NCBI GenBank assembly: GCA_018920345.1
Contig: JAHLMN010000021.1
Span: 1 to 37,817 of the forward strand
Direction: 5' to 3'
DNA: 37,817 nt
DNA from: Candidatus Aenigmatarchaeota archaeon
GTDB lineage: Archaea; Aenigmatarchaeota; Aenigmatarchaeia; CG10238-14
In this document: positions 6,391-15,388 of the stretch, piece by piece
Layout of the letters: each line of letters begins with the position of its first letter
Position numbering within the stretch: the stretch's first letter is position 1
Translations under genes and position numbers: made by a program
Notes under the pieces: model-generated
The model's input: the letters and a program-made list of their open reading frames with translations, nothing else
The model's database searches: none
Told to the model about the DNA's origin: nothing

Positions 6391-7323
6391 ATGAAGTTTA
6401 AATCTAAAGAACATAGAGAATGCCCAGAATGTGGCGGTACTCAATTTATCGAGGATGAAGCTAGAGGAGAAATGATTTGCGCCAGTTGTGGTTTAGTTTT
6501 GAAAGAAGATATGATAGATAGAGGCCAAGAGTGGAGAGCATTTGATTCTGAGCAAATGTCTGATAGGGCTAGAACAGGAGCTCCATTAACATTTACTAAA
6601 CATGATAAGGGTTTAACAACAGAAATTGGCAAGGGTTTGGGAGAATTATATAAAGTCCCTGGAAAGAAAAGAGCTCAATATTACAGACTAAAGAAATGGC
6701 ATAAAAGATTAATAGAAAGTAAAGACAGAAACTTATCTTTTGCCCTATCTGAGTTACAAAGAATGGTTTCTTTCTTGAATATACCAAAACCAGTTCATGA
6801 AAGAATAGCAAGATACTATGAAGAAGCAGTTGATAAAGGGTTAGTAAGAGGAAGATCAATAGAGAGTGTCATAGCAGCTTTAGTCTATGGTGTTTCAAGA
6901 CAATTTGAGAGCCCAAGAACATTAGACGAAGTAGCAGAAGCATCTGGTCTCGAGAAAAGAGAAATAGGAAGAACATATAGATACATATCAAGAGAATTGA
7001 AGATAAGAATACTACCATCAGATCCAAAGGATTTTGTACCAAGATTCTGCTCTATGCTTAATTTGAGCGATAAGGTACAAGCAACAGCTATAAAGATTTT
7101 GGATAAAGCAAAGAAGATGGATATTACTAGTGGTAAAGGACCAACAGGAGTAGCTGCAGCAGCAATATACATAGCATGTGTTTTAACAGGTGAAAAGAGG
7201 ACACAAAGGGAAGTTGCAAGTATAATCAATGTTACAGAAGTTACAATAAGAAACCGCTATAAAGAGCTAGTAGAGAAGCTAGGCCTAGAAGAAGAAATAG
7301 AAAAACAAGAAAACAAAAAATGA
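6391..7323 (+). CDS. tfb: Transcription initiation factor B (TFB)
   Basis: A 310-residue archaeal homologue of TFIIB, which binds the TBP-DNA complex and recruits RNA polymerase. The N-terminal zinc ribbon has Cys11, Cys14, Cys30 and Cys33 (CPECGG ... ICASCG). It is followed by the B-reader region (GQEWRAFDSEQ, then RTGAPLT) and two cyclin-fold repeats, about 110-195 and 205-295. The second ends in a helix-turn-helix (REVASIINVTEVTIRNRYKE) that reads the BRE element. Length is typical. It has its own TATA box and Shine-Dalgarno sequence, and the leader contains an inverted repeat that might mediate autoregulation. No second TFB is present in the window. Confidence 0.97.
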   Translation: MKFKSKEHRECPECGGTQFIEDEARGEMICASCGLVLKEDMIDRGQEWRAFDSEQMSDRARTGAPLTFTKHDKGLTTEIGKGLGELYKVPGKKRAQYYRLKKWHKRLIESKDRNLSFALSELQRMVSFLNIPKPVHERIARYYEEAVDKGLVRGRSIESVIAALVYGVSRQFESPRTLDEVAEASGLEKREIGRTYRYISRELKIRILPSDPKDFVPRFCSMLNLSDKVQATAIKILDKAKKMDITSGKGPTGVAAAAIYIACVLTGEKRTQREVASIINVTEVTIRNRYKELVEKLGLEEEIEKQENKK

Positions 7324-7372
7324 AGGCTTTTTTGAGTAATTTTCTTATTTTATAAATTAGAATAATAATTTC

Positions 7373-7945
7373 ATGTCTGATAAAAAGGCTTTAATAGAAG
7401 CAGCATTATTTATGGCAGCTCAACCTTTAAGTTTAAAAGAGCTTTCAAAAATATCTGGTATTACTTCTGAAGAAAAGATAAAAGAGATATTAAATGAAAT
7501 AAAAAGAGATTTAGATTTGCAAAAAAGAGGCTTTGAGTTAGCAATTTTGCCAGGCGGTTATCAGTTAAGAGTTAGACAAGAATTTTTGAATAAAGTAGCC
7601 TCTTTAACACCACATTCTGATCTTAGCGAAGGTATGTTGAGGACACTTGGAATAGTTGCTTTGAAACAACCCGCTACACAATCAGATGTTGTAAAAATTC
7701 AAGGTAACAAGGCTTATGGTTATATAAAAGAATTAGAAAAAAGAGGTTTAATAAAAACAGAAAAATTTGGTAGAACTAGGAAGTTGATAACAACAAAAGA
7801 GTTTGAAAGATATTTTGGAAAAAGTATAAATGAAATAAGGGAAAGTTTGCAAAAAGTGGTTGGTAATGAAGGAGATAAGCAGTCTGGAATTAATGTTTCT
7901 GATAAAGAAACTGAATTTGAGGAATTCGAAGATACAGAAGATTAA
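7373..7945 (+). CDS. scpB: ScpB, chromosome segregation/condensation protein
   Basis: A 190-residue protein of the ScpB family, the winged-helix kleisin partner (kite) of the SMC-ScpA complex that condenses and separates chromosomes. The N-terminal half (about 1-80) and second half (about 85-160) form two winged-helix domains. The segment LRTLGIVALKQPATQSDVVKIQG near 90-112 is a family hallmark. The C-terminal 30 residues are acidic and low complexity (ending EFEEFEDTED) and are encoded by DNA shared with the start of the next gene. ScpA and SMC are not in the window. It follows the tfb gene by about 50 bp. Confidence 0.9.
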   Translation: MSDKKALIEAALFMAAQPLSLKELSKISGITSEEKIKEILNEIKRDLDLQKRGFELAILPGGYQLRVRQEFLNKVASLTPHSDLSEGMLRTLGIVALKQPATQSDVVKIQGNKAYGYIKELEKRGLIKTEKFGRTRKLITTKEFERYFGKSINEIRESLQKVVGNEGDKQSGINVSDKETEFEEFEDTED

Positions 7946-9488
7946 ACAAATACCTTTTGGTTTTTTGTTTGAGCTTTACCCATCAAAGAAAAATTTGATA
8001 ATAACACAAAAATATCTTTTTGTTACTGAAAAAAATTATGATTCTATTTCACCTAGTAATTTTTGTGAATTTATTAAAAGTAAATTAGTGGGAGAAAAAA
8101 TATTGGAGATTAAACAAAAAGATTTTGATAGAATAGTTGAAATAAAAACTGAAAATTATTTTTTAATTTTGGAATTTTTTGGAAATGGTAATATAATATT
8201 GACTGATAATGAAAAAACCATAATTAATGCTTTAGAGATGAGAGAATGGAAAGATAGAAAAATAAAAAAAGGAGAAAAATATGTCTATCCACCTTTAACT
8301 AGAAATCCATTTACAGTTAGTTTGAAAGAATTAAATGAAATGATAGATGAAAAAGAAATAATAAGAATACTCGCCAAAGATTTAAGTTTTGGAGGAGAAA
8401 TTGCAAGAAAAATTTGTGAAAAATTGAAAATTTCTCCAGATTCAAAAAGCAGCCTGAATGCTGAATTAGTTTACGATTTTCTAAAAAATATTGAAGAAAA
8501 TTTTTCTGAGTTTGAAAATATAAATCAAGATTTAGAAAAAGATTACGAGACAGAGAATCATCTGTATAAGACAAAAGATTTAACAGAAATAGTTGAAAAA
8601 GGTAAAAGAATAAGACAACAACAACTTAAAGCTTTGGAAGATTTGTATAAAAAAATAGAAGAAATTAATCTAAACATAAAAAATATAATGGAAAATTATA
8701 TTGAATTTCAACAAAAATTTGATGAAATGAAAAAGACACCTGAAAAAGAGATAGAGATTAATGGAATAAAATTTAATCCAAGAAAATCATTTAATGAAAA
8801 TATACAAGATTTTTATAAAAAAATAAAAGAAATGAAAAAAAAGATTGAAGGTATAAACAATGCTTTAGATAAATTTGAAATAAAAGCAAAAGAAAAAGTA
8901 GAAAAAAAAGAAAAAGTAGAATGGTATGAAAAATTTAGATGGTTTATTTCTAGCGATAATTTTCTTGTTATAGGTGGAAAAGATGCTGAAAGCAATGAAA
9001 CAATAATAAGAAAGCATTTAAAAGAAGGTGATTTGGTATTCCACGCAGATATAACAGGTTCACCTTTTGTTATTATAAAAAATCCAGAAAAGAAAAAGAT
9101 ACCAGAAACAACTATCAGAGAAGCGGCTGAATTTTGTGCTTGCTATTCTAAAGCTTGGAAAATAGGAATACAAGCAGATGTATATTATATTTTACCAGAG
9201 CAAGTGAAAAAAGAAGGTGGATTGCCTAAGGGTTCATTTATGATTTATGGTAAGAGAGAATGGATAAGAAGGATAGATTTACTTTTAGCAATAGGCGTTT
9301 ATAATGGCAAGATAATTTATGGGCCTATATCTGCTGTTAAAATAAAAACAAAAAAATATATTGTTATAACAACAGGCGAAGAAAATATAAATGAAGATTT
9401 CAACAAATATTTTGGTGAGCTTGCTGAGCAAGCAAAAAAGGCTATACCATATGGAAAATGTAAAATAGTTGAAATTCATGGGAATTAG
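7866..9488 (+). CDS. NFACT/Rqc2-NEMF family ribosome quality control protein
   Basis: A 540-residue member of the NFACT (Rqc2/NEMF/RqcH, FbpA-like) family. These bind obstructed 50S subunits with peptidyl-tRNA and, in bacteria and eukaryotes, help extend the stalled chain. The order is as expected: NFACT-N (about 1-180, starting MKEISSLEL), HhH-like segment, a long coiled coil (about 230-345), then NFACT-R with the DLVFHADITGSPFVIIK region and the KGSFMIYGKREW region near 455-470. The C-terminal NFACT-C domain is absent, as in short archaeal forms. ATG 7866 fits the family N-terminus, so the gene overlaps scpB by 80 bases; a TTG two codons earlier is the alternative start. Confidence 0.9.
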   Translation: MKEISSLELMFLIKKLNLRNSKIQKIKQIPFGFLFELYPSKKNLIITQKYLFVTEKNYDSISPSNFCEFIKSKLVGEKILEIKQKDFDRIVEIKTENYFLILEFFGNGNIILTDNEKTIINALEMREWKDRKIKKGEKYVYPPLTRNPFTVSLKELNEMIDEKEIIRILAKDLSFGGEIARKICEKLKISPDSKSSLNAELVYDFLKNIEENFSEFENINQDLEKDYETENHLYKTKDLTEIVEKGKRIRQQQLKALEDLYKKIEEINLNIKNIMENYIEFQQKFDEMKKTPEKEIEINGIKFNPRKSFNENIQDFYKKIKEMKKKIEGINNALDKFEIKAKEKVEKKEKVEWYEKFRWFISSDNFLVIGGKDAESNETIIRKHLKEGDLVFHADITGSPFVIIKNPEKKKIPETTIREAAEFCACYSKAWKIGIQADVYYILPEQVKKEGGLPKGSFMIYGKREWIRRIDLLLAIGVYNGKIIYGPISAVKIKTKKYIVITTGEENINEDFNKYFGELAEQAKKAIPYGKCKIVEIHGN

Positions 9489-10005
9489 AAATATTTTGAA
9501 TTTTATAACAATACCTGGAGTAATTATTCATGAATATGGTCATAAATTGTTTTGCGATCTAACAAAAGTTAGAGTAAAAAAAGTTTGTTATTTTCGTTTT
9601 GGTAATCCAGCTGGTTATGTTATTCATGAGCAACCAAAAAATTTTTTTCAATCTTTACTTATAGTGTTCGGACCTTTTATATTTGGCACATTTTTTTCTG
9701 TTATTTCCTATTTGTATTCTTATTTTTACAAAGGCGAAATAGCAGAAGTAATATTTATTTGGCTTGGATTTTCAGCTGCTTATAATAGTTTTCCTAGTGA
9801 TGCTGATGCAAAGGTTTTGTGGAAAGAAACAAATAATCATATAAGAAGAAACCCGCTTGCTATAATTGGATATCCCTTTTCTCTTTTTATTTGGTTGCAA
9901 AACAAACTTAGTTATATTTATTTTGATGTATTTTATGCTATTTTGATTTATCTATTTGTATACCATAAACTTTTAAATATAACAATGTTATCATTTTTTG
10001 CTTGA
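9478..10005 (+). CDS. M50-like intramembrane zinc metalloprotease
   Basis: A 175-residue membrane protein with a zincin motif HEYGH near residue 19, placed in or beside the first hydrophobic segment. A second motif, NSFPSDADAK near residue 103, corresponds to the Asn-Pro-Asp segment that supplies the third ligand in site-2-type proteases. Three or four membrane segments are visible. ATG 9478 is chosen because it lies inside the end of the NFACT gene in the usual overlapping style and leaves a compact N-terminus. It may cleave membrane-bound regulators or perform membrane-protein quality control. Small M50-like enzymes of this type are poorly characterised, so the substrate is unknown. Confidence 0.75.
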   Translation: MGIRNILNFITIPGVIIHEYGHKLFCDLTKVRVKKVCYFRFGNPAGYVIHEQPKNFFQSLLIVFGPFIFGTFFSVISYLYSYFYKGEIAEVIFIWLGFSAAYNSFPSDADAKVLWKETNNHIRRNPLAIIGYPFSLFIWLQNKLSYIYFDVFYAILIYLFVYHKLLNITMLSFFA

Positions 10006-10010
10006 TTAAT

Positions 10011-12812
10011 ATGCCTTTCTATAAATTGCATAGTAAAATAAGAGATGGTTTAAAAAAACTAGATTTCGATAGTCCTACCTTACCTCAAGAATTGGGAATA
10101 CCAAAAATACTTGAAGGTAAAAATGTTCTTATAATCGCGCCAACTGGTTTGGGAAAAACAGAGGCTGTAACTTTACCTGTTTTTAGTTTATGGCTTGAAG
10201 AAAAACCAAAACCAACTAGCATATTATACATAACACCATTAAAATCTCTAAATAGGGATTTGTTAAAGAGATTTAATTTTTGGAGTCAAGAACTTGATAT
10301 AAATATTTCTGTCAGGCATGGCGACACATCATCATATGAAAGAAAGAAGCAGGCTGAATTTCCAGATGATATGTTAGTATTGACACCAGAAACTTTACAA
10401 GCAATTTTACCTGCAAAAAAAATGAGAGAAAATTTGAAAAATGTTAAATGGGTGATAATAGATGAAGTGCACGAGTTGGCAGAAAGCAAAAGAGGTACAC
10501 AATTGGCTGTGGGTCTGCAAAGATTAAAACTGCTTTGCAAAGATTTTCAAATAATAATGTTGAGTGCAACTGTTGCTGAACCTGAAAAAATAGCAAGATT
10601 TTTTTCAGGAGAAAAAGACGTTGAAATAATAAAATCAGATTTTGTTAAAAAAATAAAAATAAAGGTTTTATCACCTACAAAAACAAAGGAAGATGAAAAA
10701 ATAGCAGAAATTGTAAATACAAATTTACAGACAGCTGCTAGATTAAGAGAAATAAATAGAATGATAAGAGAACATAAATCTACTTTGATATTTACAAACA
10801 CAAGAGATTTTGCAGAAATATTAACATCAAGACTAAAACACGTTTATCCTGATTTAGAAATAGAAAATCATCATAGCAGCTTAAGTAAAAGTGTGAGAGT
10901 AAAAGTTGAAGATGATTTTAAACAACAAAAGATAAAAGCAATAGTAGCAACATCATCTCTAGAGCTTGGTATAGATATAGGTTCTGTTGATTTTATAATT
11001 CATTATATGTCGCCAAGACAACCTTCTAGAGCTTTACAAAGAATAGGAAGAGCAGGACATCATTTTAATCTAACATCTGAAGGAGTTATAATATCAACAG
11101 ATATTGATGATTGTTTTGAATCTGCTGTGATAGCAAAACATGCTTTAACAAATAAGTTGCAAAAAATAAAGATGCATATAAATTCTCTAGATGTTTTAGC
11201 ACATCAAATTATAGGATTACTAAGAGACAATTATAGAATGTCAATTGAAGAAGCTTTTCAAATAATAAAAAAGGCAACACCATATAAAAATTTGACAAAA
11301 GAAAAATTTCTTTCTGTTTGCATGCAATTAGCAAACTTGAGATATTTATTTATAGATGATAATAGTTTGAAAATTTCTAAAAAAGGTTTGATATATTATT
11401 TGGAAAATTTAAGCACAATACCTGACAGCAAAAATTATACAGTTATAAATATGATGACAAATGAAAAAGTTGGGACATTGGATGAAGAGTTTGTTGCTGT
11501 AAATGCTGAAGAAGGGTCAACCTTCATAATCAAGGGAGTACCGTGGAGAATAGTAAGTGTTGATAGAAAAGAAATTTTTGTTGAACCTTCGGGTGATATA
11601 GAAGCATCTATACCAGGTTGGGAAGGGGAATTAATGCCAGTTCCATTTGAAGTAGCAAAAGATGTTGGTGCTTTAAGAAGAGAAATAGAAGAAATGATAA
11701 AGTTAGAATATACAAAGAAGCAAGTTATAGAAGAGTTGGTTAAAAAATATCCTGTTGATGAAAATGTTGCAAAAAGAATGGCAAACATAATCAAAAAACA
11801 AATGAAGTTTGTTGTACCGACAGATAAAAGAATAGTTATAGAATATAATGATAGCTCTATTATAATTAACTCTTGTTTTGGCAATCAAGTTAATGATACT
11901 TTGGGAAGATTTTTGACAAGCTTGCTTTCTTTGAGATTTGGTTCGGTTGGTTTAAAAACAGATTCTTATAGAATAATACTTGAAATGAGCGGAAGAGGAA
12001 TAGAAGGTTTGAAAGAAATTATTTACAAAACAGATCCTGAATTGATTGAGCATATACTTGAATTGTCTTTAACAAATACAAAATTGTTCCAATGGAAATT
12101 CTTACATGTTGCAAGAAGATTTGGTGTAATAAGTAGAGATGCTGAATTAGGTAAAATAGCAATGACAAAAATAATTGATATATACAAAGATACTCCTGTT
12201 TGGATAGAAGCATTAAATGAAATAAAAATTGAAAAGTTGGATATAGAAAATGCAAAAAAAGTTTTACAAGCAATACAAAAAAAAGAAATAGATTTAGTTT
12301 TTATTAACAGATTAACACCTTTAGGTAAAGCTGGATTGAGACTAAAAAGTGAAGTTGTTGGGCCAGAAAAGCCAGATATACAAATTTTAGATATTTTTAA
12401 GAAAAGGTTAATGACTAAGAAAGTTAAACTTGTTTGTTTAAATTGTGGAAAATGGTCTATGACATTGCAAGTAAAAGATATACCTGAAGATATAAGATGT
12501 CATAACTGTAAAGCTAAACTCGTAGCTGCTTGCAACCCAAGATTTATTGATGCAGAAAAAATAGTTTTGAAAAATATTCAAGGAAAAGATATGACAAATT
12601 CAGAGAAGACTATGTTAGAAAAAATGAGAAAGATTTCTGATCTAGTCATAGTTTATGGAAAAAAGGCAATAATAGCATTAGCAGCAAAGGGTGTTGGGCC
12701 AAAAGTAGCTGTAAGAATTTTAAGAAATATTTATTTTAATGAAGACGATTTCTTTAAAGCTATATTAGAAGCAGAAAAAACATTTATAAGAACAAAAAAA
12801 TTTTGGAAATAA
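10011..12812 (+). CDS. lhr: Lhr-type large ATP-dependent helicase
   Basis: A 933-residue superfamily 2 helicase of the archaeal Lhr type, a 3'-5' translocase linked to recombination and repair. Motif I is APTGLGKTE near 43-51, followed by TPLKSL (Ia), TPETL, DEVH (II) near 147-150 and SAT (III). The RecA2 domain has TSSLELGIDIGSVD and motif VI QRIGRAGH. The Lhr winged-helix and beta-barrel follow. The last 150 residues carry a zinc ribbon (CLNCGK ... CHNCKA), as in archaeal Lhr paralogues. ATG 10011 gives the family N-terminus; the gene overlaps nothing and follows the protease by five bases, suggesting one operon with ScpB, NFACT and the protease. Confidence 0.93.
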   Translation: MPFYKLHSKIRDGLKKLDFDSPTLPQELGIPKILEGKNVLIIAPTGLGKTEAVTLPVFSLWLEEKPKPTSILYITPLKSLNRDLLKRFNFWSQELDINISVRHGDTSSYERKKQAEFPDDMLVLTPETLQAILPAKKMRENLKNVKWVIIDEVHELAESKRGTQLAVGLQRLKLLCKDFQIIMLSATVAEPEKIARFFSGEKDVEIIKSDFVKKIKIKVLSPTKTKEDEKIAEIVNTNLQTAARLREINRMIREHKSTLIFTNTRDFAEILTSRLKHVYPDLEIENHHSSLSKSVRVKVEDDFKQQKIKAIVATSSLELGIDIGSVDFIIHYMSPRQPSRALQRIGRAGHHFNLTSEGVIISTDIDDCFESAVIAKHALTNKLQKIKMHINSLDVLAHQIIGLLRDNYRMSIEEAFQIIKKATPYKNLTKEKFLSVCMQLANLRYLFIDDNSLKISKKGLIYYLENLSTIPDSKNYTVINMMTNEKVGTLDEEFVAVNAEEGSTFIIKGVPWRIVSVDRKEIFVEPSGDIEASIPGWEGELMPVPFEVAKDVGALRREIEEMIKLEYTKKQVIEELVKKYPVDENVAKRMANIIKKQMKFVVPTDKRIVIEYNDSSIIINSCFGNQVNDTLGRFLTSLLSLRFGSVGLKTDSYRIILEMSGRGIEGLKEIIYKTDPELIEHILELSLTNTKLFQWKFLHVARRFGVISRDAELGKIAMTKIIDIYKDTPVWIEALNEIKIEKLDIENAKKVLQAIQKKEIDLVFINRLTPLGKAGLRLKSEVVGPEKPDIQILDIFKKRLMTKKVKLVCLNCGKWSMTLQVKDIPEDIRCHNCKAKLVAACNPRFIDAEKIVLKNIQGKDMTNSEKTMLEKMRKISDLVIVYGKKAIIALAAKGVGPKVAVRILRNIYFNEDDFFKAILEAEKTFIRTKKFWK

Positions 12813-12841
12813 ATTTATTTTTTTGTTTTTAAATAAAAATT

Positions 12842-13927
12842 ATGTCTGAATTTTACCTTTCTTTACTTTTACATTTCTATCAACCACCTTGGCAATATAG
12901 AAATGTTTTAGAAAAAATAATTAATGAATGCTACGACCCATTAATAGAATATTTTCAAAGATTCAAACCGTCATTAACAGTTAATGTAAATTATTCTTTA
13001 ATAGAAGTTTTAGAAAGAAAAGGATTTGATGATATTGCAAGAAGATTTATTGAATCAATAAAAAATTTAGATGTAACTAATTCTGCTGCATATCATATAA
13101 TTATACCTTTAGTTTTAGCTTTAACTAATGGAGAAGCTATTGTGAGAGATCAAATAGAACTGAATAGAAGTTATTTAGAAAAATATGGTATAAAACCAAA
13201 AGGATTTTTTCCACCTGAAATGGCAATTGATGAAAAAACTATTAGTGTTGCTTCAAGTGATTGGATAATTGCAGATTCAGTGAGTTATGACGCCGTTAAT
13301 GATGGAACAATACCATACAATTATGTTGGTATTTTTAATATACCTATATTTTTTAGATCAAGACATTGGAGCAATGAATTAACTCTTGAAATGCCTAAAA
13401 GAAGAGATTATGATATTAGAGAATATACGGAAAGATTATTCAAAGGAATTAGTAAATGGTTTAATGAAAATAATGGTTATATAATTTTAGCTTTTGATGG
13501 AGAAACACTAGGTCATCATGTACCTCAATACAGAAATTTTCTGGAACAATTTTTTAATGAATTAGAGAGATTGAAAATAAAAATTGTTCCTGTAAGTAGA
13601 TTATTAGAAATATTTCCTCAAAGGAAAATTGAGATAATATCAAAAGCAAGTTGGAGTACAAGTTTGGATGATATAAAAGTAGGAAAATATTATCCTTTGT
13701 GGCTTGATACCCAAAATGAAATTCATAGAAGATGGTATGAAATTTTAAGACAATTAGCAGAAGTTTATCCATTTTTAGATGAAGATCAAAAAAAGAGAGT
13801 TCAAAGAGAAATGAATAGCTGTATTCCTTGGCATTCTAGTCATGGAAATAATAGTTTTTTTGATGAATGGATTAAGGGTATAGAAAAATTAAATCAAGAA
13901 ATTTTTCACAACTTGGTGAAAGTATAG
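12842..13927 (+). CDS. Glycoside hydrolase family 57 enzyme (short form)
   Basis: A 361-residue GH57 enzyme. The family opens with a His/Gln-Pro-Pro motif, seen here as LHFYQPP (10-16). The putative nucleophile is Glu126 in GFFPPEMAI and the acid/base is Asp219 in AFDGETLGHH, both in the expected order on a (beta/alpha)7 barrel. The family includes alpha-amylases, 4-alpha-glucanotransferases and branching enzymes, and the sequence alone does not decide between them. It is shorter than characterised glucanotransferases (about 650), so only the catalytic core is present. It starts the glycogen island, 65 bp upstream of the GT4 glycogen synthase. Likely an intracellular alpha-glucan hydrolase or transferase; no signal peptide is seen. 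Confidence 0.88.
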   Translation: MSEFYLSLLLHFYQPPWQYRNVLEKIINECYDPLIEYFQRFKPSLTVNVNYSLIEVLERKGFDDIARRFIESIKNLDVTNSAAYHIIIPLVLALTNGEAIVRDQIELNRSYLEKYGIKPKGFFPPEMAIDEKTISVASSDWIIADSVSYDAVNDGTIPYNYVGIFNIPIFFRSRHWSNELTLEMPKRRDYDIREYTERLFKGISKWFNENNGYIILAFDGETLGHHVPQYRNFLEQFFNELERLKIKIVPVSRLLEIFPQRKIEIISKASWSTSLDDIKVGKYYPLWLDTQNEIHRRWYEILRQLAEVYPFLDEDQKKRVQREMNSCIPWHSSHGNNSFFDEWIKGIEKLNQEIFHNLVKV

Positions 13928-13935
13928 TAAAATTT

Positions 13936-13950
13936 AAATTGGACCAATTT
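13936..13950 (+). promoter_or_regulatory. Inverted repeat upstream of the GT4 glycogen synthase
   Basis: AAATTGG and CCAATTT are perfect 7-bp inverted arms around a single A. They lie just upstream of a TATA-like TTTAATAT (about 13954-13961), the usual place for an operator or activator site. No regulator is identified. Confidence 0.35.
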
Positions 13951-13978
13951 TAATTTAATATTAATTTCAATTATCAAA

Positions 13979-13987
13979 GAGGTTGAT
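13979..13987 (+). promoter_or_regulatory. Shine-Dalgarno-like site preceding an ATT start
   Basis: GAGGTTGAT resembles GAGGTGAT with one extra T, the same variant that precedes the ATPase gene at 652. It ends five bases before ATT 13993. No ATG, GTG or TTG exists in frame between the upstream in-frame TGA (13984-13986) and the conserved N-terminus. Confidence 0.5.
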
Positions 13988-13992
13988 TAAAT

Positions 13993-15159
13993 ATTCGCAT
14001 AGCTCATTTTTCATGGGAGACTCTTCACTCAATACCTGTTGGTGGCATATCACCAGTTGTTACTGAATTAGCAGCAGCACAACAAAGAATGGGGCATGAG
14101 GTGCATGTGTTTACTCGAATAGGTCCTGGACAAGCGCCATATGAAAATATACATGGCGTTCATTATCATCGTTGCTCTTTTTCTTTTCACCCTGATTTAA
14201 TACAAGAAATGCACAATATGAGTAAGGCAATGGCACACGAATTTTTCAAATGTGAAGATTATTCAGGAAGATTTGATATTATTCATGGTCATGACTGGCA
14301 TGTTGTTCCAGCTTTAGATGAAATAAAAAAAGCAAGAGGACACAAAATTGTTTTTCATTTTCATTCAACTCAATATGGAAGAGACGGCAATAAATTCAAT
14401 GGTGGTGCAGCAGAAGCCATTCGTGGTTTGGAATGGTATGGCTCTTATATAGCTGATAGAGTCATAGCTTTAACACATGCATTTAAAGAAGAAGTAAAAT
14501 GGGTACATAGAGTGCCTGAAGATAAGATAAGAATATCGCATAATGGTGTGCATGCTAGCAATTTTGATGGTTGGATAAATCCAGGTGAAGTTAAAGCAAG
14601 ATATCATATAGGCCCTTTAGACCCAACAATTCTTTTTATAGGAAGAATTACTTATATGAAAGGTCCTGATCTACTTATGGAAGCCATACCCGAAGTATTA
14701 AGAGATTATCCTCATGCAAAGTTTATTTTTGCAGGAGATGGAGATATGAAACCATGGCTTGAAAGAAGAGCGCATGAACTTGGTATAGCTCATGCTGTTA
14801 GATTCACAGGTTGGATCAGAGATTGCAAGCAAAAAGCTGATTTATACAAATCTGTGGATGCTGTTTGTGTCCCAAGCAGAAATGAACCTTTTGGTGTTGT
14901 AGTTTTAGAAGCATGGTCTTGTGGTAAACCAGTTTTAGCAATGCATGGCACTGGAGCTGGCGAGATTGTATGGCATGAAGTTACTGGTTTGAGACTTTAT
15001 CAAACGCCTCAATCGATTGCTTGGGGTATAAAATATATATTTTCTGATTTTGAAAGGGCAAGATGGATGGGTAGAAATGGAAGAAGGGCTGCAGAAGAAG
15101 CTTTTAATTGGGATAATATTGCTAAACATTTAGATAATGTTTATAAGGAGTTGGTATAA
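13993..15159 (+). CDS. GT4 glycosyltransferase, glycogen-synthase-like, apparent ATT start
   Basis: A 388-residue GT-B fold enzyme. The N-terminal domain opens with IRIAHFSWE and has the glycine-rich GGISPVV loop for the nucleotide sugar. The C-terminal domain has LFIGRITYMKGPD near 215 and the retaining-GT motif E-x7-E in EPFGVVVLE near 295. Archaeal relatives are annotated as glycogen or starch synthases that transfer glucose from ADP- or UDP-glucose to an alpha-glucan. The first ATG in frame is at 14089, but starting there would remove the conserved first strand and glycine loop. The reading frame aligns with family N-termini (M-R/K-I-A) exactly at ATT 13993. It is followed without a gap by the DUF2180-like gene. 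Confidence 0.88.
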   Translation: MRIAHFSWETLHSIPVGGISPVVTELAAAQQRMGHEVHVFTRIGPGQAPYENIHGVHYHRCSFSFHPDLIQEMHNMSKAMAHEFFKCEDYSGRFDIIHGHDWHVVPALDEIKKARGHKIVFHFHSTQYGRDGNKFNGGAAEAIRGLEWYGSYIADRVIALTHAFKEEVKWVHRVPEDKIRISHNGVHASNFDGWINPGEVKARYHIGPLDPTILFIGRITYMKGPDLLMEAIPEVLRDYPHAKFIFAGDGDMKPWLERRAHELGIAHAVRFTGWIRDCKQKADLYKSVDAVCVPSRNEPFGVVVLEAWSCGKPVLAMHGTGAGEIVWHEVTGLRLYQTPQSIAWGIKYIFSDFERARWMGRNGRRAAEEAFNWDNIAKHLDNVYKELV

Positions 15160-15381
15160 ATGAAGTGTTGGTTTTGTGAAGCAGATGCAAGAGGAGTTTG
15201 CATAGCTTGTGGTAGAGCAGTATGCCATCATCATGGCTACAAATTGGATCAATTTACACATGCAAAGTCAGATACATCAACAGGGTTTGCAACTTACTTT
15301 AAAGCTTTTAATGTTTTAAAGTGCCAGGATTGCAAGCTAGAATGGGAAAGTTGGGAGCAAGGAAAAAGAATAATAAAGTAA
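15160..15381 (+). CDS. Small zinc-binding protein, DUF2180-like
   Basis: A 73-residue protein with two Cys pairs at the start (CWFCEADARGVCIACG), a His-rich CHHHGY segment and a further CQDC near residue 55, giving ligands for one or two zinc ions. It resembles archaeal DUF2180 proteins of unknown function. The start codon follows the stop of the GT4 gene directly, so it is cotranscribed and probably coupled, and may modulate that enzyme. It could also be a general zinc protein caught in the operon. Start supported by the GG-rich end of the preceding gene. Confidence 0.7.
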   Translation: MKCWFCEADARGVCIACGRAVCHHHGYKLDQFTHAKSDTSTGFATYFKAFNVLKCQDCKLEWESWEQGKRIIK

Positions 15382-15388
15382 TTTTTTA

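Noticed and set aside
11435-11884. 149-codon minus-strand frame inside lhr
   Set aside because: It is antisense to conserved helicase sequence, and such frames are common opposite AT-rich genes.
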